The notes: generated from the letters alone by a model not told the origin. A stretch of DNA of 64,000 nucleotides from Gari tellinella (GCA_922989275.2 OV277861.1:92232993-92296992); one strand, 5' to 3'. Shown: positions 21,450 through 33,751, counted from the first letter of the stretch. Numbers and translations are program-made.

Positions 21450-22320
21450 TTAACCCTTTGCCTTATAGAAGCGACTTTTAGCACATGCATTTTATTCATC
21501 CGCTGAAGAAAATAGTTCCAATATAAACCGTAATGAATATGTGTCATATTTGATATTTGACTTATTCTAGCTGGTAATAGCTTAAAGCAGACTGAAAGTA
21601 AAGCAGAATGCGCCATATGGCGCACTCTGCTTTACTTTCAACCTGCTTTAAGTAGTCACCTATTTAGAAACAGGCTATGGGGTTATGAGTTAATGTTACC
21701 CCCTGTAACGACTCCCTCCGAACAACACACAATATTAGTCTCCGAATGGGTGTTGTTGTAGAGAGGGAGCACTGCCCAAAGAAACTGGAAATAGACTATG
21801 GGTTAAGGGAGCTCATGTTATCGATATTCAACTCGACTACGGGCGAGTTCGAGTTATCGATGATCAACAGGCCCCAAAGTATTAAAGAGTTCTCAAGCAT
21901 TTGATTGGTCAGATTTGAGCTTTGGCTAGAACTCTTTATTTAACGGTCTTATAACTGTCTCGTATGATGGACTCAAAAGTATCATTAAATAAGAATCATA
22001 AGACATATTTTCTATATTCTAGCAGAAAAAAGTTTAAATCAGGCTGAGAGTAAAGCAGAATCAGCCTAAAGGCACAATCTGCTTTACTTTCAACCTGCTT
22101 TAAGCGAACACCTGTCTACAAAACTAGAAACAGGCAATGGGGTAAAGGGTTTTAAAAAGATATAATAGGCTACCATCTGCTGGGATATAGAAAATACTTT
22201 TTCATGTTGAATATTCATGACTTTATCAAGTGGAATTATTTTCTTCAGTGAAAGAATAAATTAAATGTGTAACGCGGCGTCAGACCAGGATCAACACTGT
22301 TTGACACTCATATTAATATT
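21450..22320. mobile_element. B-TTAA copies and a B/A chimera
   Basis: 21450-21693 is a complete reverse B-TTAA with perfect core arms around GCGCCATATGGCGC. 21984-22153 is a reverse core plus end. 22167-22268 is a forward right arm that runs without a break into a core A half (ACGCGGCGTCAGACCAGGAT, CAACACTGTTTGACACTCA) at 22269-22310. Confidence 0.8.
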
Positions 22321-23302
22321 TCTTAAGTCAAACATGCATATCATTCCAAAACCAGGCAACCAAAATATGTCAATATCTTTTCGCTTAAAACATTTTCTGG
22401 CAACAAAGGTTTGCATTCGATCTATTACTGCATTGTCAGAACAAATTTTATTCGACATACTAGAACAAACCGTTTTAAAATCAATTGTTCTTCGCCCTTC
22501 TGATATATTTTAAAATTCTCGTGCTTTTGTGAAAAAATGCATGCAGTTTTATTTTGCTTTCAAGCCGATGGAACTGATGAATGTAGGCCAAGTGTCAAGG
22601 GTTTTAAGTCGACTAGCATCTTATCAGGATCCAGGTTATCCTACACTTTGGTTTATACAACATCAGTTATTCTATTCTTCTTATTATTACTTCTCTCCAT
22701 CAAGAATGATGATTATGAGAAGTTGAAACATTAAAAGGCCTATTTTGCATTTTGGAACCCTGAATAAAACTTTGCTTTAGTTTTGCAGTACAAATATTTA
22801 AATATTTATGACATATGTACCCGTACCCGTGCGATATTTTAGAATTCCATGACATAGTTTCGGAATATAAATCTACGGTACTACATTAGAGATGATAACT
22901 AAGTTTTGTCGAATCTTTCTCATACACGCCAATGCTAATCTTAATCTATATTTTGAAGCTGATCTTGATTTACACTCACTGTCTGTCTTAGAAATATCTT
23001 ATCACACGATTAAGCTCAAATTAGAACGATGTATTTACCCTTCATTGCCATTATGACGTAATGCTCCGTCTAATACACTGCCATATTATCGTCTGCTTAT
23101 ATTTTTCACCTGCTTTTACTTAAAAGGGGAAATATTTTGAGTTTTTGACTTAAGAAACATTGATATGAGTGTCAAACAGTTCGAATCCCGAAATCTTGAT
23201 CAGACACCGTGCGATGCTTTACAACCATGTACTTTCTTTGGTCTTCAATTTTTGTTCAGATTCTATTTTTTGGAATTTTGTCAAAGAACAATAATACGAG
23301 AC
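22321..23302. other. No supported gene
   Basis: AT-rich sequence. Short frames overlap in two registers and have no splice support. 23060-23200 carries A-TTAA-2 subterminal motifs (ATCGTCTGCTTATATTTTTC). Nothing else recognised. Confidence 0.5.
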
Positions 23303-23369
23303 GCAAACAGTTTGGATCCTGATCAGACGCCGCGTTACGCGGCTTCTGATCAGGATCCAAACTGTTTGT
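23303..23369. mobile_element. Core A hairpin of an A-TTAA-2 element
   Basis: Arms CAAACAGTTTGGATCCTGAT on both sides, loop GCCGCGTTACGCGGC, one mismatch (CTTCTG for CGTCTG). Flanking motifs are A-TTAA-2-like, but the outer TTAA pair is uncertain. Confidence 0.8.
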
Positions 23370-23701
23370 AAATGTCAGTATTGTCGGCCCTGGCAGTTAA
23401 AAGGGTTATTCTGCTAAGTGATCACAATATCAGTTATACTAACATTGTACGGAAATATAGCTTAGTTTGAAACAAGATTTGAAATTCCTTTCTAGTGGGC
23501 GCCAGTTATTTACAGATGACTCTGTACGAGAAGAAATGATGAGGAGTATTCACTGGTTTGGGCCATTTGTAGCCAGGCTAGATTTAATAAGCCCCTGCTA
23601 TGAATATCTCCCCGAGTTCTGTGATTAGTTTTGGTTGGGAGTGATCTAATCTGACTTAATATGATATCGCAGCCGGTCGGAAGCTGTATGGAGAGCTTTA
23701 G

Positions 23702-23915
23702 TTAACCCCTTCAACGTCTGTCGCGACTGAATTTAATCTTTTCAAACAATTTGGATCCTGATCAGACGCCGCGTAACGCGGCGTCTGATCAGGATTCAAA
23801 CTGTTTGCGAATTATATTTATGTTTCGTTGAGAAAAAGCTAAAATTAAATTTTTATCAAAACTTGAAGACAACAGAAATTATAAGAAGACGGGCGGGTGA
23901 CAGTGAAGGGGTTAA
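23702..23915. mobile_element. A-TTAA-2 MITE, complete
   Basis: TTAA-CCCCTTCAACGTCTGTC and GACAGTGAAGGGG-TTAA termini, core A at 23742-23808 with a perfect loop stem GCCGCGTAACGCGGC. 23370-23701 and 23916-24456 show nothing else recognised. Confidence 0.9.
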
Positions 23916-24456
23916 AGAGAAGTTTTACAACAGAAGAATCGGAATGTTTTCAATTGGTACAATGAATTTGATTTTCCCTGACAGTTTTATTGTACCAACA
24001 ATGAACATTTCAATAAATTCATTCCAAGAGAGGGGTGCATAGAAAGACACGAGAAGTGATATATTTCGCCAATACCTTTCATGATTTGAAACTAATTTAC
24101 AGCTGAATAGTACTGAATAACAAAAGTATTAATTGTGACTGCGTAAAGCATTAATTTAAAAGCACTCGCTGTGACAAATGATTCTACAAGATGAAAGACG
24201 CATCACTCGATATTATCATGGCTTTTGTTTGTAAAAAAAATATTTATGCATTTTAATGCTTAAACTTTATATTAATCAAAGAGGCAAGATAAGTCATTTT
24301 CTCCGGAAAAATCTAGTTTAGATCAGCCAACCTTCCTGCCTTATGAAACTTATTAATCAAATCAATGCAATGCACGATACGACGTTTCTTAGTCTGTAGG
24401 CCATCACTAAACCTCTCCCATGGGTTACACAACTTTGATTTGTTACACTTTTCATA

Positions 24457-24653
24457 TACAGTCGAACTTCGACGTCTCGAACTCGTTTAACTCGAAATTT
24501 CCGATAGTTCGAAAAATGAACTGCATAAATGCATGCTCGGTTAAGTCGAACATATCCATATTTCAAAGTTAAAACGTGGCTTTGCCACGTTTTAACTTTG
24601 AAATACGGGTATGTTCGACAAAAACGACTTCGAGATATCGAAGCTCGACTGCA
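24457..24653. mobile_element. pogo/Tc1-like foldback MITE, copy 2
   Basis: TA-CAGTCGAACTTCGACGTC at the left, AGATATCGAAGCTCGACTG at the right. The central arms TTTCAAAGTTAAAACGTGGC are near-perfect inverses (loop TTT). It is better preserved than the copy at 1809-1995. Confidence 0.88.
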
Positions 24654-24779
24654 ATGTGAATGTATTGTACATTATAATAATTATTTATATTAGATCTATA
24701 TAATTTCATGTTGTTTATAATTGTGATGTACAATATAATATACAAGGGAGTAGACTATGTTTTGTTTTGTTTTGTTATA

Positions 24780-25382
24780 AGACAGGTGGTCTCTTAAAAC
24801 TGAATTTAAGTAAAGCAGTATGTTCATTTAATTAGCTTTCTGCTTTATTTTAACGTTTCTTTAACCCTTTCGCTGTCATTTTTATCTTCTGTGTTAATCC
24901 TTTAACCGCCCAAATCAGACGCAGTGGATTTGAGGTTTTTAACATAAACGCGTTTGTTAGGACAAAGGCTGTCTTCACCACTGTGAAAAGTGGGTTCTAA
25001 CGGTACTCTTGAATATAGAAAATATCATTGTTCAAATCCTTCATTTCGCCCTATAAAATTACATGCATATATTTCCTCTATATCGCTTGTTTAATCTTCG
25101 TACAGTAAAGTTTGTTGATCTTGCAATAGTTCTGAAAACGTGTGTTGTATTTTTGCAATTATTACTCTCAATTAACCCCTTCACTGCCATGACGTCATCT
25201 GCTTTAAACAATTGTCGTCTGCTTGTATCTCTCAGATTTAATTTTTAGATATTTTGTCTTAAGAAATTTCGAAATAAATGTAAACAGTTTGAAATCTGAA
25301 CGGACACGGCGTCTGTTCAGAATCCAAACTGTTTGCAAAAGAAAACAACAGGGTACTCGAAGTATGGGAGAGGATGGGTTAA
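24780..25382. mobile_element. Core B scrap and an A-TTAA-2 MITE
   Basis: 24780-24868 is a decayed core B. 25172-25382 is a complete A-TTAA-2 (TTAA-CCCCTTCACTGCC to GAGAGGATGGG-TTAA). Its core A stem has CGGACACGGCGTCTGTTCAG, so both arms differ from consensus at matching places. 24869-25171 is otherwise unassigned. Confidence 0.8.
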
Positions 25383-25591
25383 ATTATCTCGGGATTGATT
25401 TGACTACAACTAACTGAATGATTTTTATTGCAGTTTTTGGTGTTGTTTTGATAACTCGAGGTGAATAAAACTTGCAGTGAACGCGCTTGAACACGTGCGT
25501 CGGTATTAAGATTAATCTTTTCCTCACCTCTGTATATCCTCTAGAGGACACAGATTTTATGCTACATGTAGTATCTAAGACAAGGGTGAAA

Positions 25592-25801
25592 CCACAGGTA
25601 CTTGACACATACATCTAGATCTATTACCACAAAAAAATCTTTTTACTAGACTTCTATATCTATAAAAGAAGTCTAGTAAACGATTAATAAAGATATGAAA
25701 TATAGTTTTCTCACTTGTCAAGTACCATTTATTTATCATTCCTTGGTAACCGATTTCTTTTTTGGTAATAGATCTAGATGTATGTGTCAAGTACCTGTGG
25801 G
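25592..25801. mobile_element. 210-bp element with 37-bp near-perfect TIRs
   Basis: CCACAGGTACTTGACACATA plus CATCTAGATCTATTACC at 25592-25628 is repeated in inverse at 25764-25801. Just inside the left TIR is a small foldback (TACTAGACTTCTATATC / AAGAAGTCTAGTA). About 80 bp of the interior is shared with 20449-20530. Superfamily unknown; no clear target duplication. Confidence 0.8.
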
Positions 25802-25861
25802 TTAAACGGTATTGAGTAGAACTGGGTATTTATACCCACAGTCGTAAATGACGTAATCTGC

Positions 25862-26205
25862 TTTAACACATTCAACTCTAGCGACGAGAATACTCGTCAT
25901 AAACAGTGTACCTGTGAGGATTACACTTGTCCCATGCAAACAGTGTAGACCCTGATCAGAGGACTCCCTAAGGAACCCTCTGATCAGGGTCTACACTGTT
26001 TGTCATTTTGAAATATATTGTTAGAATTAAACATAAATAGCCAAAAATGGACTAAACTTATTTGAAATGGGAATTGCCTATTAAAAGTTTTAAAACAATT
26101 GTCGTCTGCTTTTATTTCTCAAATGTGAATTTTACGTAATTTTGACTTGAGCACTATTAAAATACGTGTCAAAAAGTTTGGATCGCGATCAGACGCCGCG
26201 TTACG
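25862..26205. mobile_element. A-TTAA-1 (reverse) and an A-TTAA-2 half
   Basis: 25862-26092 carries core A with arms GCAAACAGTGTAGACCCTGA and loop GACTCCCTAAGGAACC. 26100-26205 holds TTGTCGTCTGCTTTTATTTC and a single arm ending at CGCCGCGTTACGTAA. Confidence 0.8.
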
Positions 26206-26560
26206 TAACTATTTTAAATGCTTATCTTCTTGTTACATCGCTAATATTTATACGACATGTTAGACAATATTGTACTCGCACACATTTTGTTTGCCTCTTT
26301 GGTCCATCCCGTCTGACTGAAATCCTATTTGCGCTATTTGAATCATTTGATGCTGATCTATCGTTTGCTTTAAAATTTAGTCGCCGTTTTTGTTTAGAAT
26401 TAAGATTTCTTGCGTGTAAAACTGTCTGCAGCTACAGCTAATTTACAAACACACGGGGTTTCTCTAAAGTATTGCAGAACCTTCTTTTAATTAACCTTTT
26501 TCAATGGCAAAATATTCATGAGATTTTACCCCTTCGCCACTATATTGTCGTAGGCTTTGT

Positions 26561-26809
26561 TTAACCCTTTCCTCCCTAAAACTTTAAATGGACAATTCCA
26601 ATATACATATAAGTCTAGTGCATTTCTGACTTTTAAGGGTTGTTTTTGCCAATGTTTGGCATTATGACAAACAGTGAAGACCCTGATCAGAGGGCTCCTA
26701 GGAGCCCTCTGATCTGGGTCTTCACTGTTTGCATAGGACAAGTGTACTATTCACATGTACACTGTTTACAAATGACGCCAAAATGCGGGACTAGGGCTCA
26801 AAGGGTTAA
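26561..26809 (+). mobile_element. A-TTAA-1 MITE, complete, near consensus
   Basis: TTAA-CCCTTTCCTCCCTAAAAC to CTAGGGCTCAAAGGG-TTAA. Core A has the shortest loop in the window (GGCTCCTAGGAGCC), a perfect palindrome with no spacer. Paired frames on opposite strands read the same peptide through it. Confidence 0.93.
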
Positions 26810-29277
26810 ACAATACAATTTTTTTTTCAAATAAATTATATACATTCACTTTCCCAAACATAAAACAAAGTTTAGTTCTGCTTCAATATTTTTGTTTGCA
26901 ATATCGTTTCAAAGTTAGATTTTAAGTTGTATGATTGTCGGAATTTAGATACGAATGTCAAAAGGTCTGTATCCTGATCGCGGCGTTTGGTCTGGATAAA
27001 AACTAATTGAAAAGACGACTTTGAATAGTCGAAAACGGTGGTGAATGGTTTAAGAGTTTTCAGCATTATTTTCATCCTGCATTCTGCAGTTTTTAAAAAT
27101 CTCCATTCTTTCTTGCTTGTTTGTCGCTCAGAGGTTATACTGTAACACTATTTGATTTATTTCAGAGGAGCAGCTCGAAGCAGATTTGCTTGATTAATTT
27201 TCACTGTTAATGAATCATACGTTCCTTCGAATTATCGTTACAATTACTTTTCTCATTGATTTTTATCCGCTGGAGGCTTAATTTGATAGTATTTAAATGA
27301 CGAAGTTTTAGGCTTTGACAGTCAGTTTTTGGCAGTAATTTTATATTCTATCAATTTCAAAGTTTCAGAGATGCAAAGAAAGACAACTAAGGAAAAAGCT
27401 GATTGTGCTTTTTGTCTGCCTACAGTGGAACATACTTTATTATTTCCCGTTTAAGCGTTCATAAAACGCAAACGCATTGCATCGAAACTTTCTATGTTGT
27501 TGGCGAATTGTATTAATCAGATTGTCAAACAGTTTGGATCTTGATCAGACGACACGTTACTCGGCCACTGACCAGAATCCAAGCTACTTACAGGGGATAC
27601 CAATTTCTGTCGTTCATATGCGTTTGTTGAAGAAAAAATTAAGTTCTTACTATATCCCCCTGAACATATTCAGCTACAATGGTAATAAATTATGCTGCCA
27701 AAGCATAACTGTGATTGTCAGTCCGTCAACAATGTGTCCATGTGTGCACTTTTTTCATACTCCCCGTCAGCTGCACATACCAAATGTGTGTGTGAACACA
27801 TAATTGAAAAGCGGAGAGTGGCATTCCATTTAAGGCAACGATGAACTTGATCTTGAGCTCAGTTATATAAAATGTTTGTGTGGTGCACATTTTCTATATC
27901 ACATCAGCTAATTTCCTATCAGCTAGAGATACCAAATTGGTCTTGACAATAACTTTTGACTAAATTATAAAAAGACTTGTCTTTGGCATATTTTCTATAA
28001 ACCATATCAGCTAGGAAAATCATTTTAAAGTCACTGAGACCTTGTTCTTGACTAATGAATGTCCTGCAGCACATTAGCTTTGGATATCAAATTAGGGATG
28101 CCGTAGAGTCTCGTACCATTTTTAGTTCATTGTGACCTTGATTTTGACCTCCGACTTCATTTATGGAACATGCATGTCCAGGACATATTTCTAATATTAG
28201 ACTACATCAGCAAAGAAACCACAATTTGGTCGTAGAATGGATTGGTACAGTCGGTTCAATAATCATACAAATTCGGGAGCAGTACATGTTGGTATGGCGC
28301 ATTATTGTTTACGTTTTTAGATTTATGTGACCTTGGCCATGACCTTTTACCTCAGAAATATTGATATAAAAACAAACGTGTCGAAAAAAAAACATATTTG
28401 ATATATTCTTTATCAGCCAGTAATACTAAATATGGTTTGTGAGTACATCTTGGGATGGCCAGCTTGTCCGGAGCATATTTCCTATAATCCATTAGCTATC
28501 GAAATGTCAGTGTTGATAAACGCTTATAATAGGTAGTGGTGGTCGGGAAGGGCGGATTTGAGCTATCTGTCACTGTAACACAGGTCTTGTTTATAAATGT
28601 TCTATGTGATAACGGTGAACGTCGACCATATCGTATCTTCATTCCTCCATGAAACTGAAATGAAATGTTCCATCGAATAAATGAATGGATGGTGTTTTAC
28701 GACCCAACGACACAATAAGGTCATTTTCAATTTAGTCTTGTCCATTATTGACTGTTTAGGATTTTTATTTCAATGAATTGCAATGTGGCAAATAGTACTG
28801 ACATTGATTAGATGAATCATTTAGGAGCCTTCTGATCTGGGTCTTCCATGTATGCATCGGACAAGTTTTAGCTACAATCGCTCGAAAGCAGCCACGTTTC
28901 TGGCTTTCTGGAAATAAAGGAGTTTATATTTCTATTTTATCTTACTTGAACAGTCATTTTGCTTTTAAACACTGAGAGAAAAAAACAGTAATACTTTAAG
29001 TTTTCTGTATATAAATTTAAAGTTTACTTAACTGTTTAAATCGTCAAAGGCCAACTGATGCACTTACCAGCTGTTTCTGTTAAATTCCTTAATTGTGAAA
29101 GCATTAACTTGCGAGGCAACTCGCCTAATGGAAGGAGACTTAAAGCTGTCGTTGTTAGTTTGTTCTCAACTGTCTTCAAGTTTCTCAGAGTGTGTGTTCC
29201 CAGACTAAATGGAATATGCGATATATACAAACGTAAAGTATTGTGAAACTGGGATTTAGTAAAAACGTTTAAGCTAT
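26810..29277. other. Unassigned; diffuse repeats only
   Basis: 26920-27060 and 27520-27600 carry single, decayed core A arms. 27830-28580 is a degenerate tract with scattered GACCTTGA motifs and ACATCAGCTA blocks like the satellites. 28720-28880 is a decayed A-TTAA-1. A splice-like TTTATTTCAG at 27165 opens a short acidic frame to a stop at 27198, too little to call. Confidence 0.5.
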
Positions 29278-29521
29278 TTAACCCTTTCACTGTCAATACT
29301 TTCGTGAGATATTTACTCCTTCACCGTTTCATTGTCGTCTGTTTCAATTTTGTTGTCTGCAATGTCGTTTCAAAGTAAAAAATGGACAGTATGGCTAAAG
29401 AAATTTCAAAACGAGTGTCAAACAGTTTGGATCCTGATCAGACGCCGCATCACGCGGCGTCTGATCAGAATCCAAACTGTTTGCAAACGCTCTCAGGCGT
29501 CATTGAGAATGAAAGGGTTAA
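29278..29521. mobile_element. A-TTAA-2 MITE, complete
   Basis: TTAA-CCCTTTCACTGTCAATAC to ATTGAGAATGAAAGGG-TTAA, subterminal CATTGTCGTCTG, core A at 29419-29484 with loop GCCGCATCACGCGGC. Confidence 0.92.
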
Positions 29522-29744
29522 AGCCAGTTTTATTCTCTATGTCTGTCTCTCTTGAACTTCTTTCATTAGGGTATTACTTTATTTTGTAACAATGGTGGAG
29601 CTCATAAGCATATGAGGATATTTTTGTTTGCAATTGGTTTTCACGAATGTTTGCATTGAAAGGGTCAGCCATGTTGGATAGCGGTCTACACAGTTTATAA
29701 CGCTGACTTGTATACCATCGCGAATATCGATGGTCAGATCCTCC

Positions 29745-29945
29745 CTACCAGACAATAAATTGATATAATCCGTATTTGTTATTTATTCATTAAATGATAT
29801 ATCTGCGATAACTGATTCATCATATGGTATATTTATAGGCGTGCTTCCTTGACCATATATAGATTGTTAACTGTATCTATTGGGCTGTTCTCATATGCTG
29901 TATGTAAATGCAAACTGAGAAATAAATAAAGTGAAACTGAAACTG
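29745..29945 (+). repeat. Possible retroelement 3' end with short tandem tail
   Basis: AT-rich stretch ending AATAAATAAAGTGAAACTGAAACTGG, the sort of short-repeat tail CR1/RTE-like elements leave. No coding part remains. Confidence 0.35.
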
Positions 29946-30182
29946 GAATTGAGGTCAAACTTTGAACAAAATGAGTTCGTGGTTACGCAGCAGATGACTT
30001 GATTAGACATGTTCATTATAAACCGGACAAACCTTCTTTTTGAAAGGAAACTTAATTGTTAAAGTGTAACCCTCGTCACCCGTATCGTTATTAAACAATT
30101 TGTAATACACTCGTAAAGGAAAACTCGACCATGGAAAGAATACGTTACACTGTGTAGTAAGCAACATGCAGAACAAAAACTG

Positions 30183-30362
30183 CTGTTTCAGTGTAGAGCC
30201 GGAGAGTAGTTCACAAATCGTAAAACGAATGTTTAAAACAATACTCTCCATGTTGTTTGGTTGAATTTGTTTGTTTGTTTGTTTCAGTGTAGAGCCGGAG
30301 AGCAGTTCACAAGTCGTAAAACGAATGTTTAAAACAATACTCTCCGTGTTGTTTGGTTGAGT
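30183..30362. repeat. Direct duplication of about 85 bp
   Basis: GTTTCAGTGTAGAGCCGGAG...CTCTCC(A/G)TGTTGTTTGGTTG occurs at 30183-30270 and again at 30284-30362, separated by TTTG repeats. An antisense open frame spans both, but its peptide just repeats the duplication. 30363-30900 also contains an AAT/ATA-rich simple tract (30660-30740) and CRE-like GTGACGTCACG near 30850. Confidence 0.8.
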
Positions 30363-30907
30363 ATTGTATAATCCATGGCCGCGGTACACCCTTAGTTCAT
30401 AAACATAAAGCCGCCAAGAATTACACCATAGACCCCTAGCCAAATGGTTTCAAAGCGATTGGGCAATCCCTACCAGCAAGATCTACCAGACAGGCACAAG
30501 GTCAATGGTACAACTCGAGAACTGCCATTTAGACCCACAGCATCCACAGCAAGAACACAGCCCAGAGGTAGCAGTCATAAAACTATCCAAAATATCTGCA
30601 ATTAGTACGTTTAGATTATCCATGTAAAAATAGGCAGTTAACTTTTTATGATGATGTTGATGAACTAATGATAACAATAATAGTATTGATAATGATAATA
30701 ATACTAGTAATGATACTACTACTAATAATAATTAATAATACTATTATTTTTATATACATATCGATGATTTATAGAGATTTCTCAGTTAGATGAATTTGAT
30801 ATCGCTACTGTTGATATCATCACTACATGAAGTGAGGATACCACTTATTGTGACGTCACGTCATAATTAGTTTAGTGACGTCGCGGTTATCAATTTTGTG
30901 TGTTTTT

Positions 30908-31110
30908 CCTGTAAAACGTCATTAACATATATATAATAAATAGAATAATCAATTCCTTTGTATAGATATGAAATATATTGCACTCGAATGGGTTGTTATT
31001 TGGTTAAAAAACTCGTCCTACGGACTCGTGTTTTAACCAGATAACAACCAATTCTCGTGATATATTTTTCATATCAATCCAAAGAAATTGAGTATCCTCT
31101 ATATAAAATT
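30908..31110. repeat. Foldback element, copy 1
   Basis: Arms ACTCGAATGGGTTGTTATTT and its inverse AACAACCAATTCTCGTG enclose AACTCGTCCTACGGACTCG. Outer arms ATTCCTTTGTATAGATATGA / TCATATCAATCCAAAGAAAT. A second copy is at 60980-61230. Confidence 0.85.
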
Positions 31111-31202
31111 AATAATAATAATTATAAACCAAAATTAATAATATTTAATTATAGTTATTATTATTATTATTATATGGTAATAATACTTGTGTAATTAATT
31201 CG

Positions 31203-31855
31203 TTAAAATGTGCCCTTAATATGCATTCTGCTTTACCTTTAGCACGATATCTTCACCATTGATATAGAAAAACATTCTAATGGTACATTTCCATGACTAT
31301 ATAAAGTTGAACTATACTTTCTTAAGCAGGTGAATAAATTCAAAACGTAAAAAGGCGTTTTGTATTGTGGAATATGTTAAACAGTTTGGTTGATGAAGAC
31401 TCGATGCCCATGTTAAACAGTTTAGATCTCGTTAAAATCAAAATCTGTAATTTAAATAATATAAATAACATTACGGTTATTACCTGATTTCATTATTTGA
31501 ATTGTTTCCAAGTCTTTTCCAGAAATGATATTCGGTCATGCGCTATGTCATACATGTATGCATTCTCATTAATGAAACCGAAATTCCGTATGACAACCAC
31601 GTGACCCCTAAATCCTTCAAAAATGACAATGTCACGTGCATAACAGTCACGCCCCGCTATTATGATAACTGAAAAGATGAATATTATCGATGTTCATCAT
31701 AGAACCCTGCTTGAAGCAAGATAAAAGTAAACCAAAAAGTTCCTTTAGGAACTTTTTGCTTTACTTTCATCATTGCTTCAAGCTGAAATCTGATTTTCAT
31801 TCCACCAACGAATCTTGTTTCAAGTGGTCATGATATATAGTGCGACTTTACTGTA
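31203..31855. mobile_element. B-TTAA half and a B-TA-like element
   Basis: 31203-31380 is a B-TTAA right half. 31695-31855 has a palindrome with arms TGAAGCAAGATAAAAGTAAA around AAAAAGTTCCTTTAGGAACT and a right end GTGCGACTTTACTG-TA. 31381-31694 and 31856-32198 contain nothing else recognised. Confidence 0.72.
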
Positions 31856-32198
31856 TTTTTCAAATATTGGTTAAAACAATAAAACAATTTTTTGTTCAAT
31901 CACCATTAGTCCATTAATACCAAATCACAAGGACGCCTGGGTGGTACCGAGGGACTTTGCCAGATAATGAAACTTTCGGTTTTTCCCCTTTTTCTGAAAG
32001 AATAACTGACAACCAATTTCAAACACTAAATACAGCGAAATTCAGCTATTACGATCAATGTAAGATGCATCGATGATTTTAAATGCATGTAGCTGCTTAA
32101 CTAAACCACCCCTTAAAACATTTGGATAGGTCCAGTTTCCGATTAAGTATATTCTGATTTTGCTTATTCAGATTTAATTTTAACAATACATGTACATG

Positions 32199-32448
32199 TA
32201 CAGTGGAGAATCTGTTATTCTTTCCCGATAAACGCGTTTACGCTAAAACTAGTTTTTCATTTACAAACAGTTTGGAGCCAGATCAGACGCCGGGTAACCC
32301 GGCGTCTGATCAGGCTCCAAACTGTTTGCCACCAAGATAAACAAGAATAATAAGAATTGTCCAAAAGTTGTTCTTTTCTACGTTTTAGTGCTTTGCGTTT
32401 GCGTACGTTTGCGTTTAAACGGGAAAGAATAACAGATTCTCCACTGTA
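32199..32448 (+). mobile_element. A-TA MITE, complete
   Basis: TA-CAGTGGAGAATCTGTTATT to AACAGATTCTCCACTG-TA. TIRs continue as CTTTCCC / GGGAAAG. Core A has loop GCCGGGTAACCCGGC. The right arm carries GCGTTTGCGTACGTTTGCG. TA flanks and a CAGT start fit Tc1/mariner. Confidence 0.95.
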
Positions 32449-32464
32449 TATAGCAATATAAAAA

Positions 32465-32770
32465 AGTGCTGACCCAGGTAAAAGGTCTCCTATACAGGGT
32501 ATACAATGTTTGCATAGGGCATACGTATTCTTTACAGCTATACTGTTTGTTAATGGCGAGTATACTCGTCGCTAGTATTTAATGTGTTACCCATTGGGCA
32601 CCAATGAAACATTAAAACATCATTTACAAATACTGTTCACGCCAAGCATACACTTGTTCGATGCAAACAGTGTATGTACAGATACCATTTGTTAAGGGTT
32701 TCATTAACATTCATTTTGTAGTATATTGTAATTTTTTTTAATTAATCAAGAATTGGCTAGACTAACTTGG
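32465..32770. mobile_element. Decayed A-TTAA-1 pieces
   Basis: Family arms (GCATAGGGCATACGTATTCT, ATACTGTTTGTTAATG) without an intact core, in two head-to-head fragments meeting at ACCCATTGGGCACC. Confidence 0.55.
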
Positions 32771-32884
32771 AAACTGGTATTGTACATTTGAAATACATCA
32801 AATGGAGGATGCATCATTGCATGGCTTTTGGTGGACGGATTAATGAGTTAAAGAAAGTCACTAGCGTTATACAGCAAGGCGTCG

Positions 32885-33527
32885 GCCTAATATCAAAACC
32901 TCGTATAATGCCAATTTTCAGAAAATCACCTTTTTACATCTTAGGAAAGATTGCGCCTATATGCAGATTCTGACAAAACCCCGTACTTCTATCCCAATGA
33001 GAAAGACTGTAAACAGTCACCTGATGAAATGTCGTATACTGATTGGTGCAAAAGTCTTATATCAAAACATCTTACTTGGTCAGAAAGAATTGTAGTTTTC
33101 TCAGTCTTTGGAACGACATGAAGCAATATAATCATAGGTATTGTTTGAGTGTAGGTTTTGACTATGCACTTGTCTAGTTACATAGCCTTGACAGAATGCT
33201 ATTTTCTCTTTTTTTTTGAAAATACGATGTTTTCCCCTATGTACATTCATGGGAAGCAATTTGAGCTATAAACGATATTTTGTTTTGATATATTCATGAA
33301 TTTGTGTTAAAGTGATGTCAAAGAGTCGTGCTCAACAATAATGAAACTATAACTCAATTATCCTTTGTTCCTAGTCGAAAATCAGTTAGTGACATATAAT
33401 AGTATTATATCTTAATTATACAATACAGTTTTAAAGAGATTTTGTCAATGTTTGAAATAGCTAGACAAAAAAACGTCTCCCCTGCAACATTTTAAAAACT
33501 GACTATACGAGGTTTTGATATTAGGCC
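32885..33527. mobile_element. 643-bp element with 24-bp perfect TIRs
   Basis: GGCCTAATATCAAAACCTCG plus TATA at 32885-32908 is exactly inverted at 33504-33527. No TTAA, TA or longer target duplication is visible, and no frame in it resembles a transposase. Probably a non-autonomous DNA element. Confidence 0.6.
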
Positions 33528-33566
33528 AACGAAGGGTTATATCATTTTCATGGTTGTTTGTTTTAG

Positions 33567-33751
33567 GTGTCAACTCTACCCCTTCGGTACCAAGACCTGA
33601 CATCACCAACATATACACACAGTTTGAATCTAGATCAGAATCTTACATGTTCAACTATGTTTCAAACAAAATAGTGGAGTTATACATGTTGTATTATTCC
33701 GTGTCTAGTATGTTGCGGGCACCTGTGTTGGGTCAACCCTGGACTCCATAG
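33567..33751 (+). CDS. Weak candidate exon
   Basis: After ATGGTTGTTTGTTTTAG an open frame runs to a TAG at 33749-33751. The stop lies inside the CCATAGCC terminus of a B-TTAA MITE, so any exon here would be exonised repeat. It starts VNSTPSVPRPDITN and is not recognised. The only evidence is the acceptor and openness. Confidence 0.2.

Noticed and set aside
27166..27198. Possible terminal exon after TTTATTTCAG (EQLEADLLD then stop)
   Set aside because: The acceptor is good, but the frame is very short, no upstream exon in the same region fits, and it could occur by chance.
30003..30443. 146-residue minus-strand frame
   Set aside because: The peptide repeats itself because of an 85-bp DNA duplication. 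No splice or start evidence and no recognisable domain.
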